Positions 33,716 to 45,354 of a stretch of DNA of 64,000 nucleotides are shown in pieces. The position numbers and the translations under genes are program-made. The stretch spans positions 496,001 through 560,000 of the forward strand of contig BSBK01006379.1 of the NCBI GenBank assembly GCA_027943335.1, written 5' to 3'. Numbering within the stretch: the first letter of the stretch is position 1; each line of letters begins with the position of its first letter. The notes beneath the pieces are model-generated. The model searched no databases. It worked only from the letters and a program-made list of their open reading frames with translations, and was not told where the DNA came from. Source of the DNA: Chamaecyparis obtusa. Taxonomy: Eukaryota; Streptophyta; Pinopsida; Cupressales; Cupressaceae.

Positions 33716-35300
33716 ATGTGTTATTGACATCAATGACAACATTCAAAGACCAAATACCAAAGGTTCAAGAGTTGTTTATGTTGTCGTAAAGGAAGACTTA
33801 GATGAAGAAAATCTTGAAGATCAAAAGGAACTTGTTTCTTATGTAAGTAAAGATTTCCCATGGAATACTGATAGTGGATGTTCACATCATATGACTAGTG
33901 ATATTGATAAGTTTGAGAACCTAGAAGAGTATGATGGAGGATTTGTCAAATTTGGCAATGTTGCTCCATATCCTGTTAAAGGTAAATGATCAATTTTATT
34001 GAATGAAAAGATGAGATGTGATGATGCATATTGGGTTAAAGGAATGAACTATAATCTATTGAGTGTTGCACAACTTAACAATACTGTCTACCGACTAGAA
34101 TTTCAGAATAGAAAGGTGAAGATTTATTGTACTAGTGAACAATCTAAAGATAATTTATTTTATCTTGATACCACTGCAAAGATTTGCTTATTTACTAAAT
34201 TTGAAGATGTATGGCTATGACATAAGAGACTGTTTCATGTAAATTTTTATAATATGATTAAGGTGGGCAAAAAGAATAGAGTCAAAGGTCTACCAAAATT
34301 AAGCAAACCCGATAAAGTGATGTGAAAATAATGTTAGATTGGTAAGATGACTAAGTAAAGTTTCTCAAGTAAATATTACTCTACCAATGGTATTTTGGAA
34401 TTAGTTCACACTAACCCTTGTGGTCTTATGAGAGTTCAAAGATATTATGGAGATCGATATTTCATTTTGTTTGTTGATGATTAGTCAAGAATGATGTTTG
34501 TTATGTTTCTAAAAGAGAAGTCTGATGCATTCCAAATGTTCAAGTGGTATAAAGCTAGAGTTGAAAAGGAAACAGGAAAATTGTTAAAATGTCTAAGATT
34601 GGATAGAGGAGGTGAATTCATCTCTGATGAATTTATTGTCTTCTGTAATGAAAATAGGATTAAAAGACAAGTATCTGCACCGAGGACTCCACAAAAAAAA
34701 TCATATAGCAGAGAGAAGGAATAGATCTATAGTTGTTTATTCCAAAACAGTATTGATTGACAAAGAATTTTCACAAACATTCTGGAGAGTATCCATAAGC
34801 ACTGCAATCTACACACTCAACTGAGTATAGTTGAAGAAAGGAACAAACAAGACCCCTTATGAACTTTGGTATGGTCACACACTAAATGTAAGTTACTTTA
34901 AAATCTTTGGAAGTAGGTGTTACATACTGAAAGATGCAAGAAATAGAAAGTTTGATTCTAAAAGTGATGAAGGTATATTCCTTGGTTATTCATCAAAGAG
35001 AAAAGCCTATAAATGTTTGATCAAGGCTATTGACAAAATTGTTGAAAGTGCGAATTTGAGGATTGATATATTTGTAGAAAGGAATGAAGAAGATAGAAAT
35101 AAGGAACATGGATTACAAAAGATTTATTTATGTACAGGAAGGTAATTTGGCTGATGCAACTGAGCTACAACAAGGAGGAACCAATGAGCTAAATGAGCCT
35201 ACATTAAGAGATGAAAACACTAATGAAAAGTCTACTGAGCCTATATTAAAAAATATGTGAGAAGAAAATACTCAGTGAGAAAGATCATTGGAGACAAGAA
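33716..35300 (+). pseudogene. Copia A protease and integrase
   Basis: From about 33776 a frame reads VVYVVVKEDLDEEN, then WNTDSGCSHHMTSD (protease site, DSG intact) and NLLSVAQLNN. Integrase follows: the zinc region near 34220 is broken, GDRYFILFVDD is at about 34450, CLRLDRGGEFISDEF (second Asp) at about 34590, and TPQKKSYSREK at 34690, where the catalytic Glu region is frame-damaged. The C-terminal part 34831-35145 has YFKIFGSRCYILKD and DEGIFLGYSSK. Several stops and one frameshift near 34700. Confidence 0.82.
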
Positions 35301-35310
35301 CACATGAGTC

Positions 35311-35566
35311 ATGACAAGAAGTAAGTTGAAAGATAACACATGTTTGATTTCTGAATTTGAGCCAAGATTAGTCAAGGATGCACTTAAAAATGAAGATTGG
35401 ATTAATGTAATGAAAGAGGAAATTGATCAAATTGAAAAGAATAACACATGGTTACTGGTACCAAGACCTAAGGATAAGAATGCAATTGGAACAAAGTGGA
35501 TTTTAAAGAATAAACTCAATGAGAAAGGAGATGTGATAAAAAATAAAGCAAGATTAGTCTACAAAG
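35311..35566 (+). pseudogene. Copia A RT, 5' part (split by copia C)
   Basis: Reads EDWINVMKEEIDQIEKNNTW, then GTKWILKNKLNEKGD and KNKARLV, the start of copia RT. It is cut at 35566 by copia C and resumes at 40832 with VEGIDYGETF, the next residues expected in the family. Confidence 0.88.
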
Positions 35567-36104
35567 TGTTAAAATACTAAGGAAAAAAATGCAAATATTA
35601 ACACAAAAGAGAACACAATAACACAATGTTTAACGTGGTTCACCCAATCCTTGGGCTACGTCCACCAAAAGTGAGTCCAATATCTTATTATTATCCAATG
35701 ATTACAACCTAAAACCTGCAACTCAATACCATCACAGGAAGCTACCAAAAACTCATACAATGAATCTCAAACCCTAAGCCCTTTTACAAGTATTTTTGAC
35801 ATAACAAAATTAGGGCAAAAATACTCCGACTAATAGAAAATTGATGGCCGAACCTTTACAATATTATTAAGTCATTGTTGGCATCGAGGGGTGCTGCCCC
35901 TCAACCCCACCCTGGGGCACTGCCCCATAGGGCCCCCGCAAGGGGCACTACCCCTTGACCCCATCAAGGGCTCTTCCCCTTGACCTAGCCTAGGGTGCTT
36001 CCCCAGGACCCTGCAAGGGGCTTTGCCCCTTGACCCTGTAGATAAGTCAGGGAGGAAACTATGCCAAAAGAACCTGAGTCTGATTAGGCTCCACATACAT
36101 AACA
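35567..36104 (-). repeat. 3' LTR of copia C
   Basis: TGTTAAAATACTAAGG ... TACATAACA. At 35876-36040 (U3) it holds a GC-rich minisatellite of hairpin-forming units such as CAAGGGGCTTTGCCCCTTG. The left part (R/U5) matches copia F. Confidence 0.93.
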
Positions 36105-36121
36105 ATCTCCCACTTGGAGAA
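36105..36121 (-). other. Polypurine tract of copia C
   Basis: Minus strand CTCCAAGTGGGAGAT next to the LTR, as in copia F. Confidence 0.72.
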
Positions 36122-36462
36122 TGATCAAACTCCACATCAATATCCTCCCACTTGGAGACTGATCGACCAAACCTGTAGCTCCCACTGGAATAAAGAAACC
36201 ACCTTGGACTCATCTATTCTTGTATTTTGTTCAATCTAGAAGACCAACCAAAGCTGAACATGAATTTAGCTTCTCCCTTGTCACTGCCTTTGTAAACATA
36301 TCTATTGGATTATCATTTATATGTATCTTCTCCAACTTTAATTGTCCATCATCCAAAACTGACCAAATGAAATGATATTGTAATTGTATGTGCTTTGTTT
36401 TTTAGTGCAAAGCAGAATTCTTTGCAAGATGAATGGCACTTTGACTATCTAAATACAAATAA

Positions 36463-36910
36463 TTATCTTCCTATGGATGTCCCAATTCTTCCATGAAGAA
36501 TTGAAGCCACATCATGTCCTTGGCTTCCTCTGTAGCAGAAACATACTCTGCCTCTATAGTGGATAAAGCATTCACCTTTTGTAACCAAGAAATCCAACTC
36601 ACTGTTGTCCCACCAACAACAAATACATAACCTGTAGTACTCCATCTGGTATCAATATCTCCTACCAAATCTTAGTCAACATAGCCATGAATAGTAGTAG
36701 AAGAGCCCCCAAAGTGTAAACACTTATTGGATGTACCTCTCAAATATCTGAGAGTCCATTTGACTGCATTCCAATGCTCAATCCCAGGGTGACTCATATA
36801 CTGGCTAACAACTCCCACTGCATGTGCAATATCTAGCCTAGTACATACCATAGCATACATTAAGCTCCCTAAAGCTGAAGCATAAGGTATCTTGGACATT
36901 TTAGTCTCTT
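36463..36910 (-). pseudogene. Copia C RNase H
   Basis: 36471-36668 reads GDIDTRWSTTGYVFVVGGTT, NALSTIEAEYVSATEEAKD (Glu) and WLQFFMEELGHP. The start (HGYVD) is in the preceding frame ending at 36672, separated by a TAG in place of the next codon. Same domain as in copia F; further motifs beyond 36463 are broken. Confidence 0.82.
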
Positions 36911-37690
36911 CTTCTGGTGTCTTGGGACACATTTCTTTGGTCAATTTTAAATGACTTGGAAAAGGTGTAGTGACAGCTTTGGCATCCTTCATGGAGAATC
37001 TCTGCAACACCTTTTCAACATAATCAGCCTGAGATAGAGTTAATCTTCTATTCTTCCTATCTCTACAAATTTTCATGCCAAGGATTTGTTTTTCTACCCC
37101 CAAATCCTTCATAGCAAAAGATTTTGCTAACTGTTGTTTCAACCCCTTAATATGATCCATGTTAGAACCAGCTACAAGCATATCATCAACATATAAACAT
37201 AGACTAATGTAGCTATCCTTATTTAACCTCTTGAAATAAACAAAATGGTTAGAATTACATCAAGTGTATCCATTCTCATTCATAAAAGTATCAAATTTAA
37301 TATACCATTGTCGAGGTGCTTGCTTCAAGCCATATAAACTTTTCTGCAATTTGCACACTAAACTCTCCTTACCCTTGACCTCAAATCCCTATGGTTGTAC
37401 CATATATATTTGTTCATTCAAATCACCATGAAGAAAGGTTGTTTTAACATCAAGCTTCTCTAAATGCAAATCTTTAGTAGCCACAATACTTAAAATATTA
37501 CGAATAGAAGTCATTTTAACAACTGGAGAAAAAATCTCATCAAAATCAATACCATGTTTCTGTACAAATCCTTTTACGACTAATCTGGCTTTAAATCTTT
37601 TCTTACCTCCATCTTCTTCTTTCAACCTATAAACCCATTTATTCTGCAAAGCCCATTTACCTACAGGTAACTTACATAAATCTCAAGTTT
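36672..37690 (-). pseudogene. Copia C reverse transcriptase
   Basis: 37389-37649 holds the N-terminal part (NKWVYRLKEEDGGKKRFKAR, then DEIFSPVVKMTSIR and LDVKTTFLHGDL). The middle (37200-37388) carries [11 protein letters not shown] in broken frame. 36672-37181 begins within the catalytic motif (YVDDMLVAGS, Asp pair intact) and continues with FAMKDLGVEKQILGMKI and YASALGSLMYAMVCTRLDIA. One or more stops separate the pieces. Confidence 0.87.
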
Positions 37691-38499
37691 GATTTTTCAG
37701 CAAGGATTCCATTTCATTTGTCATTGTAGACTCCCATTGAAGTTTTGTATCCACCTGCATAGCTTCATTATAACATTCAGGCTCACCAACATCAGTTAAT
37801 AAGATAGAATACAAAGAAGGTGAAAATCTATCTAAAGGTCTACTTAGCCTTGTTGACCGTCTAACATTCATTGGAGTCTGTGGTATTTGTTGTTGCTATT
37901 CTTGCGGAGCATAAGGAATTTTTGGAACATTATCATTTGGAATATCATCCAGCACTACATAATCATTTTCTTTCTTTGCATGCTGCTGCAACAGATCTTT
38001 GTGTACAACACTTTCTCATTAAATATGACATCCTTGCTTCTTACAATTTTATGATTGTCAAAATCCCAAAGCCTATAACCAAATTCATCAATGCCATATC
38101 CAAAAAATATACATTTCTTAGATTTAGCTTCTAGCTTGGTTCTATTTTCAGAATCTATATGTGCAAACGCTTCACAACCGAAGGTTCTAAGAGAAGAATA
38201 ACTCACCTTCTTACCTACCCATTCTTCCTCTGGAATAACACAATCCAAGGGAACAGAGGGGCCTCTATTTATCAAGTATACAATAGTATTTACAGCCTCT
38301 CCCCACATGTTTAGGGGAAGCCCAGCATGCAACCTCATGCTCCTAGCACATTCCATTATTGTCTTGTTCATGCATTCAGCCACTCCATTTTCCTATGGAG
38401 TCCTTGGAGCTATTTTTTGTCTACGAATACAAGTAGAGGCACAATAATCTTCAAATTCTTTACTACAATACTCACCACCATTATCCGATCTGAGACATT
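37683..38499 (-). pseudogene. Copia C integrase core and C-terminal part
   Basis: 37955-38383 begins at AECMNKTIMECARSMRLHAG, so the catalytic Glu is present, and continues with SYSSLRTFGCEAFAHID and GYGIDEFGYRLWDF. 38384-38499 carries the second Asp region (CLRSDNGGEY) but is split by a stop just before AECMNK. 37683-37871 is the linker to RT (STRLSRPLDRFSPSLYSILL). Confidence 0.86.
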
Positions 38500-39348
38500 T
38501 TAATCTTTTTCTAGTCTCATTTTCAACCAAGCTTTTCCATTTCTTAAAAGTTTCAAATACATCATATTTCTATCTAATGAAATATATCCATACTTTCCTA
38601 GTTGCATCATCAATGAATGTAACATAATACTAAGAGCCACCAAGGGAAGATACCTGAGCTGGACCCATACATCTGTATGCAGAAGCTCTAATTTTTTATC
38701 TTTCTTTTCCTTTCCACTCTTTACAAAACTGACTCTCTTTTTCTTTCCATACACACAACTTTCACAAAAATCCATATTAACACATTTCAGACCTAGTAGA
38801 GCATTCTTTGAATGAATTAATTTCATACCTTTTTCACTCATGTGCCCAAGTCTATTGTTCCACAGTGCTATTTCAGAATCTCCAGCTATTGTCTCTAGTT
38901 CTACCTGCTCAACTGCAGCAACTGTTCCTGAACATTCATTTTTCTCTGAAACAATTAAAGTAGAGGGAACACTATGACCTATACAAAGATATAAGGTGCC
39001 TACTTTCACACCTTTAGCTACTACTAAGGAACCTTTTGAAACCTTCCAATTTTTATCATTAAAAGTAACTGTGAAATCCTCATTAGTGAGTTGCCTTGCT
39101 GAAATTAAATTTCTACTCAGCCTTGGAACATGTCTTACCTCTTGTAGTAGCCAATGATTCCTATTGTGCAACTTAATCTTGATTTTACCTTTTCCAAAAA
39201 TTTGACAGGGTTCATTATCTCCCAAATAAACTAGCCCAAAATCCCCTTGGACATAATCAACAAAATAACCTCTATGGGGTGTAGCATGAAATGAAACCCC
39301 TAAATCTAACACCCATGAATCATCAACATTTTCTAAAGACAAGAGCAA
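38500..39348 (-). pseudogene. Copia C protease and integrase N-terminus
   Basis: 282-codon frame. The protease site reads LDLGVSFHA, again Asp-Leu-Gly instead of Asp-Ser-Gly. The zinc region reads WNNRLGHMS (first His lost, Asn) and FCESCVYGK (both Cys kept), the reverse of copia F. After LLHTDVW the frame shifts, so the region after the first Asp is out of register with the frame of family members. Confidence 0.87.
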
Positions 39349-40197
39349 AGCATCCTCTTCGGATTTGTTACTTACGACATTTGCCTCCTTGTTTCCATCA
39401 TGTTTGTCTCCTTGATCTTTCTTCCGAGACCAACAATCTTTCTTCTTATGTCCTAGTTTTCCACAGTACCAGCAGTCGCTAGGTCCTCTTGACTGAGACC
39501 TCTTTCCCTTTGACTTCCCTCATGATTTTCCATGATTTCTAGAGTTGTTTCCTTTATCCCTTGTTCTGCCTCTTCTTTCTGTGTTCAATACACTACCTGA
39601 TGTAGATGCCCCTAAGATTTTCCTATGAATTTATTCACTCAATATAACACCAAGAACATCATCAAACTTTAGGGTATTAGAACCAGAAACAGAATTACTA
39701 ACAGCCATTACCAAGCCATTCTAGCTTTCTAGCAAAGAGCACAAAATCAAGAGAGCCCTAACCTCTTCATCAAAAGTAATTTTAACTGAGGCTAATTGAC
39801 TTGTAACTATCTTAAAATCATTCAAATGATCAGTGATTGATCCACCTTCTACCATTTTCATATTAAATAAACACTTCATAAGAAATACCTTGTTTGAAGC
39901 TGAAGGCTTTTCATACAACTTTGCTAGGGTGTCCATCAGATCTTTAGCTTTCATTGCTCCAGTAATATTGAATGCCACTGATTGTGCCAGGCATAGATGA
40001 ATACTCCCCAGTGCCTTCCTATCCAAAATATCCCAATCATCCTGAGACATTGTTGGCTCTTTCTTGGCTATTCCCTCTAATGGCTACCATAGATCCTTCT
40101 GATAGAGATAGTCCTCCATTTACATCTTCCATAACTGGAAGTTCTGCCCATTAAACTTGTCAACCTTCAGCCTAACCTCATCAACCATTTCTCCCAC
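39349..40197 (-). pseudogene. Copia C gag
   Basis: 39721-40050 carries the main Gag part (LDRKALGSIHLCLAQSVAFN ... LNDFKIVTSQLASVKI). The knuckle near 39450-39480 keeps its full CxxCxxxxHxxxxC spacing (CWYCGKLGHKKKDC). A stop close to the N-terminus, at about 40119, separates the start from the rest. Better preserved than the gag of copia F. Confidence 0.83.
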
Positions 40198-40272
40198 TTA
40201 ACCGAGAGACTCTCCCACTAACTCATGAGACTTGCTTCAGAGAATAGATGAAAGAAAGAATGAAATAACCTT

Positions 40273-40284
40273 GCTCTGATACCA
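40273..40284 (-). other. Primer binding site of copia C
   Basis: Minus strand TGGTATCAGAGC, a perfect initiator-Met tRNA complement, two bases inside the 5' LTR. Confidence 0.93.
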
Positions 40285-40286
40285 CT

Positions 40287-40826
40287 TGTTAAAATAATAA
40301 GTAGAAAAATCCAAATATTAACACACAGAAGTGAACATAATAACATAATGTTTAACATGGTTCACCCAATTCCTAGGCTACGTCCACCAATAGTGAGTCC
40401 AATATCTTATTATTATCTAGTGATTACAATCTAAAACCTACAACTGAATACCATCACAAGAAGCTACCAAAAACTCATACAATGAATTTGAAACCCTAAG
40501 CCCTTTTACAAGTATTTTTGACATAACGAAATTAGGGAAAAAATACTCCGACTAATAGAAAATTGATGGCCAACCCTTTACAATATTATTAAGTCATTGT
40601 TGGTGTCGAGGGGTGTTTCCCCTTGACCCCTCCCTAGGGCACTACCCCATAGGGCCCCTGCAAGGGGTGCTACCCCTTGACCCCATCAGGGGCTCTGCCC
40701 CTTGACCCCACCTGGGGCGCTGCCCTAGGACCCCACAAGGGGCTCTACCCCTTGACCCCATAGATAAGTCAGGGAGGAAACCACACCAAAAGAGCCTGAG
40801 TCTGATTAGGCTCCATATACATAACA
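40287..40826 (-). repeat. 5' LTR of copia C
   Basis: TGTTAAAATAATAAGTAG ... TACATAACA, close to the 3' LTR. The GC-rich minisatellite is at about 40610-40765 with four TTGACC words. Confidence 0.93.
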
Positions 40827-40831
40827 CAAAG

Positions 40832-41490
40832 GGTATGCACAAGTAGAAGGTATTGACTATGGTGAAACTTTTGTGTCTGTTCCTAGATTAGAAGGTGTAA
40901 GTATATTACTTTCATATTCTGCTTAAAAATTATTTAAGTTCATCATATGGATGTTAAGTCTACATTTCTGAATGGAATTCTCAAACAAGAAGTCTACATT
41001 GAACAACTTGAAGGATTTGTTCAGAATTCTAACAAGGATATGACATGAAAGCCACACAAAAAACTCTATGAATTGAAGAAAGCACACCAAGCATGGTATG
41101 AAAGATTAAACTCTTATTTAATCAAGATTGGATTTGAAAGGACTAGTGATTTCAAGAATTTATACTTGAAATGTGATGGTACTAATAAGATTCTGATTGT
41201 TGAGATATTTGTTGATGACATTATATCTGGAGGAAATGAGATAATGTCTAAATCATTTGTTGAGTAAATGAGAAAGGAATTTGAGATGTATATGATTGGA
41301 GAGATTTAATTCTTTATTGGACTTTAAATTCAACAAGTTAAAGATGGGATCTACATAACACAATCCAAGTATAACAAGGTCCTAAAGACATTTAATATGG
41401 AATAATCTAAATCGGTTGGAACACTGATGGCTACTAGTTATAAATTGTCAAGGGAAGATGACACAAAGGAAGTAAATAAGAAACTTTACT
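40832..41490 (+). pseudogene. Copia A RT, 3' part
   Basis: Resumes after copia C: VEGIDYGETFVSVPRLEGV, a broken stretch with [20 protein letters not shown], then 41073-41267 with KKAHQAWYERLNSYLIKIGF and VEIFVDDIISGG, where the catalytic pair Asp-Asp is kept. Stops at 41266 and after; the thumb motif follows in fragments. Confidence 0.83.
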
Positions 41491-42400
41491 AATCCACGAT
41501 TGGTAAACTATAATATGTTGTACACAACCAACTAGATATTTCACATTTAGTTGGTATAGTTGTAAGGTTTTCTGCTAACCCAAAGGAGACACATATGTCT
41601 ACAGTGAAGAGAATATTTAGATATCTGAAAGGGGCTAAGGATTTTGGTCTATTATACACAAAAGGAGGATATTTTGATGTTAAGGTGTATATTGATGCTG
41701 AATGGGCTATAAATATTAATGACATAAAAAGTAGTAGTGGCAAAGATTTCTTTTTAGGAGAAAGATTAGTGACATGGTTAAGCAAGAAACAAAGTTGTAT
41801 TTCACAATCTATTGCCGAAGTTGAGTATGGTGTTGTAGCTATGAATCTTTCTAATATTGTGTGGATCAAACAATTACTTGAAGGTATGAAAGAAGAGATT
41901 AATGATCCATTTACAATTTATTGTGATAATACCAATTCTATTAACATATCTAAGAATCTGGTGATGCATTTAAAGAAAAATAATATATCTATTAAGTATC
42001 ACTACTTAAGAAAACTAATATTGTAAAACTCTAAAATGGCTGATTTTAGAGGTTTCCCTAAAACGCATGTTATAAGTGGATAAGATGCATAATGCATTGT
42101 AATGTTGGTGTACTATTTTGATGGATAATAAGAAAGGTTGGACAACTATGTAGGTGGACGTAGCCCAAGGTTTGGGTGAACCACATTAAATCAGTGTGTT
42201 ATCTGTGTTCAAGTTGTTGTTTTTTTTTTGCATATAACTGTTTATTCTTGTATTATTCTGGATCTGTCAATTCCTAACAAAGAGAGCAAGTAAAAGATAA
42301 GCATGTGATATTGAAGTATGTGAATTCTAAAGAACAAATAGTTTATATATTTACCAAACCACTACCGAAGGATTCTTTTGAATATCTCTAAGGTAAGTTA
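41491..42400 (+). pseudogene. Copia A RNase H (split by a small insert)
   Basis: 41595-42011 reads RIFRYLKGAKDFGLLYTKGG, KVYIDAEWAINI (first Asp), CISQSIAEVEYGVVAM (Glu) and IYCDNTNSINISKN (Asp). It is cut after YHYLR at 42011 and resumes at 42284 with NSKEQIVYIFTKPLPKDSFE, the normal end of the domain. All three core acidic residues remain. Confidence 0.84.
42012..42278 (+). mobile_element. 267-bp insert, possible small LTR or TRIM fragment
   Basis: Interrupts the RNase H frame between YHYLR and the next family residues. Near-duplicated flanks TAAGA (42007-42011) and AAAGA (42279-42283). It contains GTAGGTGGACGTAGCCCAAG and GGGTGAACCACATTAAA, typical of copia R/U5 and the reverse complement of a part of the copia C LTR (35620-35680). 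It ends CCTAACA. The left end does not show TG, so the element type is uncertain. Confidence 0.6.
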
Positions 42401-42872
42401 GGGTCTCTTCCCCTATCCAATATTCACTAAGGAATGATGCATGGTGCATCAATTCAAGTATTTAACAAAATGTCTATTTTGTGAGTTGATGCTAGTGTTC
42501 ACTCTTTAGGTGAAGCCTGAAGTTGTGAAAAGAAGTTAATGATTATAATGCAAAATTTATACATTTGAGGTATGATTTGAAAAGTATATGTTTCTTTAGT
42601 ATTGTTGTCAAAGAGGGATAGAATAAATTGATCAGTAGGGGATAATAAATCAATGATGATTGCACAAGAAGATGGAACTCATAATGAAGAAAGATGAGGA
42701 TCAGAAAAATAATTTTTCAAAGAGGGACAGTAAAGAAGATCTACTGATGAAAAAGAGGAATAGTGAAAGAGGGAGAATATGAACAGAGAAGTTATAGCTC
42801 AGAGGGAGTATAAGAGATAGTGAAGTGTACCATCATCAATTGAACAATGAAGAGTTTTAGTATTGCCATAAA
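42401..42872 (+). other. Copia A 3' untranslated region
   Basis: Purine-rich non-coding stretch between RNase H and the polypurine tract; the words AAAGAGGGA recur four times (42613, 42719, 42769 and 42879 regions). No gene. Confidence 0.6.
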
Positions 42873-42875
42873 ATT

Positions 42876-42889
42876 CCAAAGAGGGAGAT
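42876..42889 (+). other. Polypurine tract of copia A
   Basis: CCAAAGAGGGAGAT immediately before the 3' LTR start TGTTACC. Confidence 0.8.
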
Positions 42890-44346
42890 TGTTACCATAA
42901 CTGATAGTAATGTTGAAGATTGATTATCTAATGGTGTTAATGATGAAGACCAAAAAAGATCAAACTAATACAAGATAGTAGAAAGATTAGATTAGTTATT
43001 GTCTTGTCATTGTTGTCAAATAATTAATTTTTGGTTTATATTATGTTGGCATATCATGAGGTATATGAAATAAGTTGAATGAGTTAATAAGATGAAGAAA
43101 TGATATGTTGTAAAGTTGAAGAACCTAAATGGGCAACTAACACATATCCGACAATGATTAGATTATATTGATATAATTTTTTTTGCCTAAGATATGATTA
43201 TGTTAAGTCAGTAAAGCATGGTAATGAAGAATTTTCAAGTTGGTAAGAAAAAGACTTTTGGCTACCGAGCAAGAAATGTCACTCAGTAAAGGAAAAGGAA
43301 TTGAAGGCACCGAGCGAAGTTAACCAAAATTTAGGATGAGCTGCCAAACAAGGAACATTAATTAAATAAGGATTGGAACAATATTTAATGATTAGCTATG
43401 ATGATTTGGATGATCATGATGACAAGAAATTCAGTTATATATATCTATAAACAAGAAAATTCAAGGTGAAGATCTACAACTTAGATCTAAATGGTTAAAG
43501 TGAAGGAACAAGTTTCAAGAAAAGTTCAAGTTCCTAGGTGAAAAGAAAGTGTGTTATCGATATCCAGATTCAAGGTATAATGAATTGAATGGTTAAGATT
43601 GATCAAAGAAAAATGTAATAAAGGAGATTAAGAGGCAAAAGTTATCTATAAAAAGGATGGATTTGTATGAACAAATGGCTGGAAAATTGAGGAGTTGAAG
43701 AGTCATTGAATGAAGAAGTGAAGAAGGAACATAGAGATTATGAGTCAGATAGAAGGATATGATGAAGTGTTGAAGCCAGTGGAAAGTGAAGAATTAAAGT
43801 GAAGATTGAAGAGTGCATGAAGGATCTGGTTATGCAAAGATAGTTTCAAATTTATAGGTCAAATCATTTACTATTGCTTACTAGCATTTTTAACAGAGAA
43901 ATCTCTTAACATAGTGGACTTAACTATCTTATTGTAAAATCCTTGAAAAAGGTAACATTCTAAAGAGTGTTTGAAGCCCTTTATCCATGTCACTCCTAAG
44001 AGGGTGAAGATCCTAAAAGATCTGAGGTAAATCCCTTAATCGGGTCACACCTAATAGTGTGCATTGTAATCTTTAACCGAATTGGCTCTTAATTGGGTGT
44101 ACTTCAAAAGAGTATTTTCTTAGTGGGTGACAATTCCCATGGTGGTTTTTCTGAAAGCTGGGTTTCCACATTAAATATTGGTGTTAGCATGATTTGTATG
44201 AATGATTTACGGATTGGTAAAGTTTATTTGTTGTTGTCGGTAAATAGTAAACTATGTTTAACCGAGTTAATCAAAGAATTTTTTTATAGATATTTTGAAT
44301 CAAGGATTATTGATTCACCCCCCCCTGCCCTCTCTATAATCCAACA
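42890..44346 (+). repeat. 3' LTR of copia A
   Basis: TGTTACCATAACTGATAG ... TCCAACA, 1457 bp, similar to 25744-27194 but with many differences, in keeping with an old insertion. Confidence 0.92.
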
Positions 44347-45204
44347 AAGGGATTGTAACTAACAATGGAAATGTTGACCTATATATGTTCACAACCATGA
44401 AATTGATACGAGTTATAAAGTTGTCAGTGATAGAAAAATAAATTTACTATGAACTTGAATTAAGTTAAAAACTTACCTCTAGTAGACCTTTTGACAATGT
44501 TGGTACAGTTAAAAAGGATGTGAATCCTTGGCATTATATCACCTTGCACTAGGTGTTACTTATAAGAGGAAAATAAGATAAAAATATTAGTGAATATATA
44601 CTTAAAATAATGACAAGCATGCATAATTGATACAAAAATGTAAACAACTAAATATAGAAATAAATTTACTGTGTGGTTATTATGGCCAAATGAAATGGAT
44701 GAGAGGGTGGGCTCATAAAAATGTGTTATCTCATCCCTAAACATCAAGATCTATCAAATAAACCATGTAAATAAATATTAGTACACACAAGTAACAAGTA
44801 CATGCATAATCATTGTCAAACTCTTAATTATCTTCCCCTTGTTAGTGTGTTTTGTTGCACCCCCTCGCATTTCATCCCCCTCATAGTAGGTGAAACCTGC
44901 AAGAGTAAAATAATATTAAAATGTTAATTAGTATATGTTTTTTAATTATCATAATTTAAAATGAAAAACATGTATACTAATAAAAAAATTAAATGAATGA
45001 GTGTGAAAATATATACCATAGAGCTATCAAGGCCAAATGAAATAGCTAAGAGTGTGGAATCCTACACGTCTTATCTCCTCCTCTCTCATCAATTGAACAT
45101 AAATAGACCATGTATATAACATAACTATGATGTCATAATAAGTTATCTAATAAAAATAAAAATTTAAAATTAAATGCGCTATGCCATTAAAATTTAAGTA
45201 TTAC
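44347..45204 (-). other. Low-copy DNA with exon-like pieces on the minus strand
   Basis: Several minus-strand splice-like signals: donor AGGTAAG at about 44477, acceptor TTACTCTTGCAG at about 44897 before the open stretch FTYYEGDEMRGGATKHTNKG, and two related pieces at 44672-44745 and 45010-45110 that share CATTTCATTTGGCC. I recognise no family and the frames are short, so this could be a decayed gene or a DNA transposon. Confidence 0.3.
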
Positions 45205-45354
45205 CATAAAATGAGGAATTGATGATGGATCCACCTCATCATCTCTTGCATGAGAGGAGTCTTTAGGGTATGCTCTAGTCCCTATAGTGGCATCCATTAC
45301 ACCACCTATATCATGCACCTCATACTCTTTTATGTCTAGAGGGTCCTCAACAGA
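45205..45354 (-). pseudogene. Exon-like open stretch, unrecognised
   Basis: A 50-codon open stretch on the minus strand (PLDIKEYEVHDIGGVMDATI, then acidic SSHARDDEVDPSSIPHFM) ends at a donor-like ATG/GTAATA. It is preceded by a TAG at 45355-45357. No motif recognised. It belongs, if anything, with the pieces at 44347-45204 and 25437-25556. Confidence 0.35.

Larger units (their letters stand above)
35567..40826 (-). mobile_element. Copia C: Ty1/copia element nested in copia A RT
   Basis: 5260 bp, LTRs at 35567-36104 and 40287-40826, target duplications CAAAG (35562-35566 and 40827-40831). The primer binding site is a perfect TGGTATCAGAGC. Coding region matches copia F closely, on the minus strand. 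It carries scattered stops, including one near the start of gag. It is younger than copia A, which it interrupts. Confidence 0.95.
25744..44346 (+). mobile_element. Copia A: Ty1/copia element with nested insertions
   Basis: LTRs at 25744-27194 and 42890-44346, target duplications AAGGG at 25739-25743 and 44347-44351. Coding remnants are on the + strand in the order gag, protease, integrase, RT, RNase H. Copia B lies between gag and protease, copia C lies in RT, and a 267-bp insert lies in RNase H. Gag (MYRIEVPKLNKESFSTWK) and integrase resemble copia D, so A and D are members of related families. Every domain has stops; the element is dead. Confidence 0.93.
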
